From positions 1,256,006-1,286,108 of the forward strand of contig BFEA01000339.1 of assembly GCA_003427395.1 (NCBI GenBank): DNA of 30,103 nt. The letters are read 5' to 3'. Source of the DNA: Chara braunii. Taxonomy: Eukaryota; Streptophyta; Charophyceae; Charales; Characeae. Position 1 is the first letter of the stretch, and each line of letters starts with the position of its first letter. This document shows, piece after piece, positions 17,517-24,254 of the stretch. The translations under genes and the position numbers were made by a program. A model generated the notes under the pieces. That model was not told where the DNA came from. It searched no databases and was given only the letters and a program-made list of their open reading frames with translations.

Positions 17517-17572
17517 CTTTTCTTTTTCTGACCCGGCCGGGCAAGTGGTCCCAGGCCTTTTTCGTACCCTAG
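17350..17572. mobile_element. Right part of a family A element
   Basis: ATGTCATGCAGAAAAATAAACTGAACAACTTTTGCCTCA (aligned by position with 10264-10300) and GGGCAAGTGGTC...CCCTAG match copy 1. It includes a long T-run at 17478-17516. Confidence 0.7.
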
Positions 17573-17607
17573 CAGTCCCATATGTTTTTCATTGCTGGTC
17601 AGCATAA

Positions 17608-17768
17608 AGACCAGATGATTAGCCCTTTCAACTCCTTTGGGACATCCGTTAAAACTGGAATGATTCACAGAAGTCACAGAAGATTAACATGGCCCTTGTG
17701 CAAGGATGATATGCATCAACAAATTGGACCGATAGTTACAATACAGAGAAGATTAGCGTGTCCTTTCC
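17608..17768 (+). pseudogene. Tandem U6 snRNA-derived remnants
   Basis: A first U6-like unit (17631-17720) has CTCCTTTGGGACATCCGTTA, AAAACTGGAATGATTCACAG, AGATTAACATGGCCC and GCAAGGATGATATGCAT, with a short duplication of CACAGAAG. It runs into a second 5' piece at about 17721-17768 (AAATTGGACCGATA, ACAGAGAAGATTAGCGTG). An earlier GATTAGCCC at 17616-17624 may be a third scrap. A T-run follows. The joined order 3'-end to 5'-half suggests tandem or chimeric U6 RNA or repeated insertion at one place. Confidence 0.75.
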
Positions 17769-17772
17769 CATC

Positions 17773-17890
17773 CTTTTTTTTTTTTTTTTTCAATATTTGG
17801 TTGTACGCATCGAGTTCCATCATCTGGATTCAAACTCGGGTCAGTATTTCAAGTTTTTCAACGGTTCATGCTTGTCCCCACTGATCTAGA
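17773..17890 (-). mobile_element. SINE-1 copy c
   Basis: On the minus strand the A-box-like TAGATCAGTGGGG (17876-17888) and B box GTTTGAATCC (17826-17835), with TGAAATACTGACCC between them as in copy a, are followed by a short body and poly(A) (T-run 17774-17790). It is a 5' head with a shortened body. Confidence 0.7.
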
Positions 17891-18039
17891 CTCCTTTTGC
17901 GCACGTCCCTCAGTTCCCTGTCGTGTCTTCCACTTCTCGTTTCCTCTCTCCATCAGCTTTCCTCGTCATCCCCTTTCTTTTCTCAGGATTTCACGTGTCT
18001 GAAACGGTATTCACCAGTTCGCAGTAGCGAATGCAGATC

Positions 18040-18310
18040 CCAGGGCTCGATCACTAGTTCCCCATCTTACCTGTGTAGAGTATTGATGTCAACCCGTAGA
18101 TTTGAACCTGCGACCTGTCGAAACGCCAGTGGTAGGTGGATTGTCGTAGGTCACAGCTTAGAAGGGAATCGAACTGTAGACTTGTAGGGTAGGAGTCTAG
18201 ACAGTTCCGAAGTCGTAGTTGTAGGTTGTCTGAAAGGTCAAGGTCGTAGCTGCTACTTACCTGAAGGGGCAAAGTCGTAGCTGCTACAGTACCGAAAGGC
18301 CAAGTCAGAG
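18040..18310. repeat. Short tandem-like repeats with tRNA B-box-like phrases
   Basis: GATTTGAACCTGCGACC (18099) and AATCGAACTGTAGACTTG (18167) read on the minus strand as B-box-like GGTTCAAATC and GTTCGATTCC. TCGTAGCTGCTAC occurs at 18244 and 18272. The arms do not fold into a full cloverleaf, so this is a degraded tRNA-related repeat rather than a tRNA gene. Confidence 0.4.
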
Positions 18311-19165
18311 GTTTCCAGAAGTGGCCTTTCGGAGTGAGCCTGCGTTGAACAGAGGCAAGTGGTCAAGTGGTGGTAGGCCACCCTGCTGAGTCAACAGTCC
18401 CAGTTAGGCAGTCCGGTCCTGTCCAGCAAGTACCGTCTGGGACTGTGTGCACCAAGGGCCAAGGGACACAGGGCAGACCAACGCAGCGCAGAAGTATAAA
18501 TCAAGAGGCTGCGTCCAGCCATTTTTTTCATTCCTGCGGATGCCATGCGGAAGCGCTGCCTCAGCAGCTTGTGCGAGGAGGTCTGCAGTGTGCCCGAAGA
18601 CGAAGTGGGCCGAGAAGTGTAGTGTAGCGATAGGGTAGTGGCAGCTAGCGCTGCCATAGCTGTAGTAGTGCATGTGTGTGTGTCGCGTGTAAGTGCAGAG
18701 TGTTGCGTGTGGGACATCCAGGGTGATCCAGAGTGTGAACAGTGAGTTTGTTTGAGGCGCACAGTCGCCATAGTCAGAGGAAGCGAACTGTTACTTGGGA
18801 GCCATATCTTTGAGTTCTGTGTGGGCGCATGGCGCCAGTTTGCTGTATCGCTGCTTACATGCATGAAGAGTGTGTGTGAGTCGAGTCTGATTGCATGTCC
18901 CATGCTACTTGGGTTAGAGCTAAAGCTTGTTTTTTTTACCATTTGTTTTTTTTCATTGAGAAACAGGCTTTCATTTCCAATATAACAGCAAGGGGGGCTG
19001 CCCACCCCACATAAAGAGCCAAAGCTTGTGTTGCTTTCGGCTACTGGACTTTTCACGGTCTAGGGTGCAGATCGTTCTTCGCTCCTTCCTTGTCCTTGCT
19101 TGTGCCTCCTCATCCCTTGTTGTCGGCCTTCGTTCTTTCTCGTCTCTTCCCGTCTTTTCCCGTCG
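18311..19165. other. Intronic sequence without recognised genes
   Basis: About 850 bases with GC content near 50%. A 221-codon minus frame crosses it, but it has no recognisable motif, is Ser/Thr-rich throughout and lies antisense inside a POLH intron. I did not accept it. Confidence 0.5.
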
Positions 19166-19169
19166 TTTC

Positions 19170-19332
19170 ATAAACCACCAGTACTTCCTAAAGTCGTGCC
19201 CCCGTTAACGCGCCACGATTTTAGGAAACGTACGGGCCACTACAGGAGCGCCCAAATTCATCCGACTAGAAATGTTTGTACTCTATTTTTTCCTGCGGCC
19301 AATAGCTGAGGGGCGAAGTACTGGTTGTTTAA
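19170..19332. mobile_element. TTAA-flanked MITE, family P copy 3
   Basis: ACCACCAGTACTTC (from 19174) and GAAGTACTGGTTGT (to 19328) form the ends. They are flanked by ATAA at 19170-19173 (one change from TTAA) and TTAA at 19329-19332. At about 155 bp it is the shortest of the three copies. An internal inverted pair CCTAAAGTCGTG/CACGATTTTAGG (19187 and 19213) adds a hairpin. Confidence 0.7.
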
Positions 19333-19754
19333 ACTTCTTCTTGTTTCCTGTCCTTGCTCTCCCCTTCTCCTTTTTTCTCTCGCCTTTATCTGCGGCCTCC
19401 ATGTCCTTTATTTTTCATCCACTTGTGTGTGTGTGTTTGTGTGTGAGCAAGGCTCCTTGGCCTAAGCTCCGTTCAGTTCTTGCCTTGTCTGTCCTTAGTC
19501 CCCCTGTACCCTCTGTCATGCTCTTCTTTTTCCTCTCACCCTTCTTCATCCCTTTTCTTCCTCTCCTCCTCCTCTTCCTCTTCGGACTGTTCCTTCTCTC
19601 TCTTCCTCCCTTCTCTCCCTCCTCTTCGGCTTCCACTTCCTGTTGCTTATCCCTGTTCTCCTTCATTCACCTTTCTCTGCCTCAATATGCGCCCTCGTCT
19701 CACGTTCATTTTCTTCGCAGTGACGAACTGACGTGTGTACTGCTTGTGTGGCAG

Positions 19755-19858
19755 ATGCTAGCGAAGCTTGCCAGTGGGATGCACAAGCCTGCGCAGCAAA
19801 CGTTGGTCCCCTCGTCTGGAGTGTTGCCTCTTCTCAAGTCGCTTCCGCTGAAGGACGT
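19755..19858 (+). CDS. POLH: POLH exon: MLAKLASG motif and start of thumb
   Basis: The acceptor GTGTGGCAG ends at 19754. Thirty-four codons read MLAKLASGMHKPAQQTLVPS, then SGVLPLLKSLPLKD, with GT left for a split Val codon before the canonical donor GTAAGT at 19859. The two lysines in LAKLASGMHKP correspond to human Lys224 and Lys231, which contact the triphosphate (established knowledge). AHNK of the previous exon joins MLAKLASG directly, as in the family. The ATG is internal and not a start. Upstream open frame through the intron is pyrimidine-rich and spurious. Confidence 0.95.
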
Positions 19859-20125
19859 GTAAGTACTCAACATTCCCTTGACTGTAGTCTCACATGGGGC
19901 CATGTGAACACACAGGGGCAAAGTGGCAAATGGCCAGCAAAGTTCAGCTTTGTCCTCAGACTGGGATGACTTTTCGGGAACAAAAGTCCGATCTCTATCA
20001 GACGAGTTCCCGGGACCGACACGCGGTTAACGGAGGGCCGAAAATTCACCGTTTTTGCTGACAGTTTCGGTGCAAAATTCAGTGAAAATTTCGAAAGCAA
20101 ACTATATGGGCCCATAGTGCAAATT
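19859..20125 (+). other. Start of POLH intron (3612 bp, to 23470)
   Basis: Donor GTAAGT opens the intron. The first 250 bases show GGGAACAAAAGTCCGATCTC and CGAGTTCCCGGGACCGACAC but no gene. An A-run lies at 20128-20146. Confidence 0.6.
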
Positions 20126-20231
20126 TAAAAAAAAAAAAAAAAAAAACAGACCAAACAGAACAAACAGAGACGCACACAAAAAAAACTATAAAACCCCAAG
20201 TTCCTTAACACCTTGAAAGTTAAAACCCTAA

Positions 20232-20440
20232 CACTAGACTGGACCCAGCCCACTAAACTAGCCCATCCCACTACACTGGCCCCACTCACTTGACTGGCCC
20301 ATCCCACCAGACTGGCCTCACCCACTTGACTTCCCCAGCCCACTAGACTGGCCCCACCCACTAGACTGGACAACCCACTAGACAGACCCAGCCCACTAGA
20401 CTGACCCCACCAACATGACTGGCCCAGCCCACTAGGCTCG
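20232..20440. repeat. CCCACTAGACTGGCC minisatellite
   Basis: About eleven units of 18-19 bp with the core CCCACTAGACTGGCC, varying at several positions. Confidence 0.92.
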
Positions 20441-20480
20441 TTACGAGCCATGGTCCTTGATGATCACCTTGCCACAGTAG

Positions 20481-20517
20481 CGCTGTACCTGCAGTTGCTT
20501 ATCACCGGCAAGGATGA
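20481..20517 (-). repeat. Family R fragment
   Basis: GCAGTTGCTTATCACCGGCA at 20491-20510 matches the inner block of family R (GGTTGCTTATCACTGGCAAG at 9508). There is no T-run beside it. Confidence 0.5.
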
Positions 20518-20599
20518 GAAGAGGAAGGACAGAGAGAAGAAAGAGAGAGAACAAGCAGTCGTGGCCCCTTTATTTATGCCATGTAGGAAACATTGAAAG

Positions 20600-20750
20600 A
20601 ATGGAATGAAGGGGGGGAAGGGGGGCGGGCGGGCGGGCGAGGGAGGGTAGTTGGGGGAGTGTGTAGGTGGGGAGGGAGGAGGGGGTTTGGGACAGTGTAT
20701 CAGGGGGGAGGAAAAGGGTGGTTGGGAGAGTGTGTATCGCTCCGGGGGAC
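20600..20750 (+). repeat. G-rich tract with GGGCGGGCGGGCGGGC
   Basis: Four regularly spaced G-triplets at 20623-20640 and further G-runs to 20710. This is a strong G-quadruplex candidate on the sense strand of the intron. Confidence 0.8.
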
Positions 20751-20806
20751 TTTTGGGTCTGCCACAGGTGATGATAGTACTGGAATTTGCTGCTGGCAGC
20801 GAAGCT

Positions 20807-20905
20807 CTTTTTTTTTTTTTTTCAATTTAAAACACTGCCTTATGGCTCCGGCTCAGTATCCATTTTGGGGAGCATCAGTCGGGTTCCTGTTCTACTGACG
20901 TTGCT
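20807..20905 (-). repeat. Family R retroposon copy 4
   Basis: The T-run at 20808-20822 is followed by TATGGCTCCGGCTCAGTATC, CATTTTGGGGAGCATCAGTC and GGGTTCCTGTTC. It is closest to copy 1 (TTCCTATTC in place of TTGCTTATC). Confidence 0.6.
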
Positions 20906-20914
20906 GGCGGAGCT

Positions 20915-21115
20915 TTCTTCTTCTTCTACTTCTTCTTTCTTTTCTTTTTTTTTTTCCTTTTCTTTTCCTTTTTTTTTTCCTTTTTTTTTCCTTTTTTTTC
21001 TTTTTTTGTTTTTGTTTTGGTTCCCTTCTCGTTGCCAGTTCTGTCTGTTTGTCGCCTTGAGAGGAGAGAAAGGGAAAGAAGAAGAGGAAGAAGAAAGAAA
21101 GAAGAAGAAGATGAT
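20915..21115. repeat. TTC/TTTCC tract then GAAGAA tract
   Basis: A pyrimidine-rich stretch (20915-21010) is followed by a purine-rich one (21060-21113). They are partly complementary and could pair as a large hairpin. Confidence 0.8.
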
Positions 21116-21904
21116 GTACTCCAGCATAGACCAAAGATAATGCTCTTCTTCTTCGCCAACCAATCTCCTCCTCCTTGTCTCCTCCTCTCTTATTTAAACA
21201 AGAAATAACAATAATAATGTTGAATGGCTGAACCAGAATCAATGTCCGAATCCCTCTTGTGCTGCAGGCACAACATGAGGTCCACCGTAGCCATGGCCAC
21301 CCTTCTCCTTCCTCTCACATGTAGGCCTAGGCTATGGCGAACTATTGAGGGCTCAACCCTCCTGTCCAAAGGACAACCCAAAGCAGCTATGTCGCTGCCT
21401 TCCTGTGCAAAAGACAACGCAAAGCAGCTATGCCGCTGCTCAATAGGCCACCATGCCTGTCTCTGCCCCGAGCTTCCTTGGTGCGGCACTACCCCAACGG
21501 GGGCCTTCCAGATGCAATGCCTAACAAGGTGATGAAGATGGTGTCCACCATAGCCAGGTAGGTACCTCGCCACTCTCCTCCTTAGTCCCCTTCTCCCTCC
21601 CAGCAGCGCTGTAGTACCCAGCGCTACTCCAGCCAGCGCTCCAGCAGCGTGTCGCCAAACTTGCACACTGAAGAATGAGGCCGTGCTCTTCCCTCGGCCT
21701 CCTGATATAGCGGCCTACTTGCCTCCTGGGCGGTGACTTCCAGGCCGCTCGGCCTCCCAAGCAACCGGTCCTGGCCTCGAGTACCCGGCACATCTCCTGC
21801 TACTGGGTGCGGTACCGGCCTACCTGCTACTTGAGTGTTTTTCCGCTGCTCGAAGTGCCGCGGGCCTCTGGCTTTGCCACTTGAGTGTTTTCCCCTGCTG
21901 CAAC

Positions 21905-22440
21905 TGTGACGAGGCAGAGAGAGTGGCGAGGCTGAGGGAGAGAGAGAAGAGAGAGAGAGAGTGAGAGCACACACACACACTCACTCGACTCAGACACGGA
22001 CTCGACTCGACACGATGGATGCAGACACGACGTGGCAAATTCCCGAAGTCGCAAAGTTGCGATCTTGGATTCCAAACACAAAGTCGCGGCAAGTCACACT
22101 GAAGCACAAGCACAGGGGCCGAAGACTGAATGCCCGTACTGGGCTTGAGGCCGGTCTTAAGTACTGGACTCAAGTTCAGTCCGGAGGGCAGAAGTGCCAT
22201 TGCCTCAGGACTGAACTGAGAATCGAAAGTCTGAGTTTGGGCGCCAGAATGTCGGATGGCACCAGGTGTCGAAATCCGAAAGTGCCAAAGGAGGGATTTG
22301 AAAACGGGAGCCAACTGCAGAGGGCTGCAACAGTCAGAAACCGAAGAGCAGGAAATAAAAATAAAATAAAATAGCAGGCTGGCGGGTGGTACCCCGCGGA
22401 CCAGGGATTGAGCCCTGGCTGAGTCCGTAACATCAACCCT
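21905..22440. repeat. About 530-bp extra segment inside the LTR relic
   Basis: Absent from the LTR at 29.2 kb. It holds GA and CA microsatellites (21940-21980), a stretch with repeated ACTGAA/GGCTTGAGG phrases and ATAAAATAAAATAG. Near 22405 the minus strand has CCAGGGCTCAATCCCTGG, a perfect T-arm-like hairpin containing a B-box-like GGGCTCAATCC. It is possibly a tRNA-derived SINE inserted in the LTR, or sequence lost from the other copy. Confidence 0.45.
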
Positions 22441-22640
22441 CAATGCCACGGCCACAGGTAAGTACCAGCCCTACGTGCCTGCCAAACGAGCAAGCACCCT
22501 TGCGGGTCACACACACACTCATGCCGACAAGCACTCAGACAGGCACGCAGGTCAACAAGCACGCACACGTACAGACTTAGAAAACTCAGCAGAATGCGGG
22601 AATCTCAGCAAGGCATCCATTCCATCGGCAGAACTTCAGA

Positions 22641-22655
22641 AATCAGCAGTGTTCT

Positions 22656-22694
<39 letters not shown>

Positions 22695-22800
22695 CCATTT
22701 CTCGATTTATGCGTGTCATTCTTGCGCAGGGGCCATGCTAATCTTCTGTGTATCGTTCCAATTTTAACGGATGTCCCGAAGGACAATCAGCAGTGTTCTC
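22641..22800 (-). pseudogene. U6 snRNA retropseudogene with perfect 16-bp target duplication
   Basis: Minus strand 22784 to 22687 is a full-length, well-preserved U6: GTCCTTCGGGACATCCG, AAAATTGGAACGATACACAG, AGATTAGCATGGCCCCTGCG, ATGACACGCATAAATCGAG and AAATGGTCCAAATT. It is followed directly by poly(A) (T-run 22658-22686 on plus). The 16-mer AATCAGCAGTGTTCTC flanks it at 22641-22656 and 22785-22800. The ACAGAGA box reads ACACAGA, a change in the residue run that pairs with the 5' splice site, so it is unlikely to be functional. The 5' end is intact and there is no upstream promoter element within the duplication. This is a textbook LINE-type retroposition product. Confidence 0.95.
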
Positions 22801-22881
22801 AGTCTGTGTTATGGCGGGTCATTACAAAATAGAAGACTGTCCAGATTAGGGCCAGTCTGATCTGACATGTCAGACAGTATC

Positions 22882-22930
22882 GGCCCCTGCGCAAGGATGA
22901 CACGCATAAATCTAGAAATGGTCCAAATTG
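22882..22930 (+). pseudogene. U6 snRNA 3'-half fragment
   Basis: GGCCCCTGCGCAAGGATGAC, then ACGCATAAATC, AGAAATGGTCCAAATTG match the 3' half of U6 with one or two differences. It lies head-to-head with the retropseudogene 100 bp away. No poly(A) tail follows. The preceding 30 bases include CAGATTAGGGCCA, perhaps part of the same U6 with an insertion. Confidence 0.88.
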
Positions 22931-22974
22931 AATTGGCTATGTAAGCACTGGAGAGATTCACACTGAACCGGATC

Positions 22975-22976
<2 letters not shown>

Positions 22977-23054
<78 letters not shown>
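22977..23054. repeat. (CT)n microsatellite
   Basis: Nearly perfect CT dinucleotides over about 75 bp. Confidence 0.97.
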
Positions 23055-23058
<4 letters not shown>

Positions 23059-23470
23059 CGGCACACACAACCATGTGCTTGCTCCATAAATGCATGGTGC
23101 TATGAAAAGACAAGAGAGGGGGCGGTGCAAATAACACAACTGCTACTGTGGGTTCCTCACCCCATTTGCGCCCCCAAGTCCTGTCAGCTTCATATGTTGG
23201 GTGTACAATGAATGAGGTCTGATGGGAGAAAGGGAGGGTGTGTGGGGGGGGAGGTCGGATCTCACTTTTATAAAGTTTTCATTTTTGGTAGGTGAGGTGG
23301 GTCTTGGTGATTGCTTCAATGCTCAAACTTGTATTCATTCGTAGGCGTTGAGTCTTAAGAGTTAAAAGTTAAACTGTTTTTTTTTTTTTGTTTTTTTAAC
23401 GGAGAAACTTCCCATTTCTTTTTTTTTTTTTTTTTTTGTTTCTGGTCAAACCTGTTTGGGCATCCCTCAG
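23055..23470. other. Intronic sequence before the thumb exon
   Basis: Two T-runs (23378-23396 and 23419-23437) lie just upstream of the acceptor CCTCAG at 23465-23470. No gene or clear repeat ends were recognised. Confidence 0.5.
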
Positions 23471-23590
23471 GAAGCAACTTGGTGGCAAGCTGGGGCGATC
23501 CATTGAGGCTGATTTAGGAGTGCAGACTGCCGGAGATCTTTGGTGTTTTTCAGAACAGCGTTTGCAGGAGATGTATGGGGCAAACACAGG
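23471..23590 (+). CDS. POLH: POLH exon: thumb domain (LGGKLG)
   Basis: The acceptor CATCCCTCAG ends at 23470. The first G completes GTG (Val) from the previous exon. Thirty-nine codons read KQLGGKLGRSIEADLGVQTA, then GDLWCFSEQRLQEMYGANT, with GG of a split Gly before donor GTATGT at 23591. LGGKLG, LGV..AGDL and FSE..LQE.YG.NTG are the helix-hairpin-helix-like thumb segment of Pol eta (established knowledge). The family continues with a W-rich block (TWLWNIARG type) that I could not find between here and 30103, so the next exon lies downstream of the retrotransposon or outside the window. Confidence 0.95.
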
Positions 23591-23678
23591 GTATGTTGCT
23601 AATACTGCTATATTTCATTTTCTTTTCTTTTATTTATTATTTAATATTTAATAAAATTATTGATTTAAAAATAAAAAT

Positions 23679-24103
23679 ATAATGTAAATATTTGTTTATT
23701 TTTACACAACTTTGAACAAGCCCTCATGACCTGAGACTTTATGCTCTGTTCTGAGTGTTCTTGCATTTCTTTTGCATCCGACTTTTTTGACATACATTGT
23801 CACAAATAGAAATAGAAAAAGAAAAAGAGAAAGAAAAAGAAAAAGAAAAAGAAAAAGAAAAAGAAAGTGATAATGTAAATAATAAATATGTGTTTATTTT
23901 TGCACAACTTTGAACAAGCCCTCATGACCTGAGACTTTATGCTCTGTTCTGAGTGTTCTTGCATTTCTTTTGCATTTGACTTTTTTGACATACATTGTCA
24001 CAAATAGAAATAGAAAAAGAAAAAGAAGAAGAAAAAGAAAAAGAAAAAGAAAAAGAAAAGAGAAAGAAAAAGAAAAAGAAAAAGAAAGTGATAACCATGG
24101 ATA
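23679..24103. repeat. 198-bp tandem duplication with (GAAAAA)n tracts
   Basis: TGTTTATTTTTACACAACTT at 23693 recurs at 23891 (one change), and both units continue through TTGAACAAGCCCTCATGACC and TTGACATACATTGTCACAAA into GAAAAA repeats ending AAAGTGATAA. The first unit has about 10 hexamers and the second about 13. Confidence 0.93.
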
Positions 24104-24254
24104 GCAATTGGAGGTGAAAGCTATGGTGTGGCACGGATGTCATGAAAAAAATATTGAATTAATAAAAACTTAAAAAGTTTAAAAACAGCATTAAGAATTC
24201 ACAAGAGGCAAGAAGCCGCAAGACTCATTTATAAATACCTCTTCTTCGAGTGTG
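24104..24254. other. Sequence before gag; no 5' LTR or primer-binding site recognised
   Basis: An AT-rich stretch. I looked for TGTGATAACCCG, the start of the LTR seen at 29247, and did not find it here, so the retroelement seems 5'-truncated or its 5' LTR is displaced or mis-assembled. Confidence 0.5.

Larger units (their letters stand above)
14987..17572. mobile_element. Family A copy 2, interrupted by nested insertions
   Basis: The left arm (CTAGGCTACAGCCGGGCC at 14987 to GGACCAGGGAAGGT at 15059) and the right part 17350-17572 (ATGCAGAAAA...AAACTGAACAA...GGGCAAGTGGTC...CCCTAG) both match copy 1 at 10142-10425. Between them lie a segment flanked by the 14-bp repeat GGACCAGGGAAGGT (15046-15059 and 15369-15382) and two family B elements. 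The simplest reading is one 0.3-kb element blown apart by later insertions; two separate fragments are possible. Confidence 0.55.
21445..22826 (-). mobile_element. LTR relic (solo or orphan), same family as the 3' LTR at 29.2 kb
   Basis: Read on the minus strand from TGTAATGACCCGCC (22826) it aligns along its length with the LTR that starts TGTGATAACCCGTCC at 29247. Shared blocks in order are CAGACTTAG/TCTGTG, GGTACTTACCTGTGGCCGTG, GTTGCAGCAGGG, ACTCAAGTAGC, GGTAGGCCGGTACCGCACC, GGTTGCTTGGGAGGCC, CTATAT and CACCATAGCCAGGTA. It holds two extras: a U6 retropseudogene (22641-22800) and about 530 bp at 21905-22440. Its inner end is not fixed; homology is visible to about 21445, where the other copy leaves the window. 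No adjacent internal region was seen in this orientation. Confidence 0.85.
2724..23590 (+). other. POLH: POLH gene span: six exons, DNA polymerase eta (partial at both ends)
   Basis: DNA polymerase eta is the nuclear Y-family polymerase that copies past UV photoproducts. Six exons on the plus strand splice in continuous phase (121, 112, 150, 162, 104 and 120 nt) to 255 complete codons without a stop. Visible landmarks in order are the fingers residues in QYN, SYEAR and GVTR, the catalytic SIDEAY, FTCSAGIAHNK, MLAKLASG with the two conserved lysines, and the thumb LGGKLG. All introns start GT and end AG. Intron lengths are 5108, 4671, 1292, 5415 and 3612 bp. The N-terminal exon with the first catalytic Asp, and the little finger plus C-terminal PCNA/ubiquitin-binding region, are not in the window. 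Exon integrity implies a functional gene; the repeats are confined to introns. Confidence 0.93.

Noticed and set aside
18080-18200. Possible tRNA gene on the minus strand
   Set aside because: B-box-like phrases are present but acceptor, D and anticodon arms do not pair; better explained as tRNA-derived repeat debris.
18391-19056. 221-codon minus frame
   Set aside because: The longest non-repeat frame, but it has no recognisable domain, is Ser/Thr-rich and sits antisense in an intron. RNA evidence would be needed to revive it.
19272-19754. Upstream extension of the exon at 19755 into a 196-codon frame
   Set aside because: The protein upstream of MLAKLASG is hydrophobic/Ser-rich and unlike Pol eta, and a clean acceptor ends at 19754.
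22687-22784. Functional U6 snRNA gene
   Set aside because: Poly(A) tail, flanking target duplication and a changed ACAGAGA box mark it as a retropseudogene; no upstream element or TATA at plant U6 spacing was seen within the insert.
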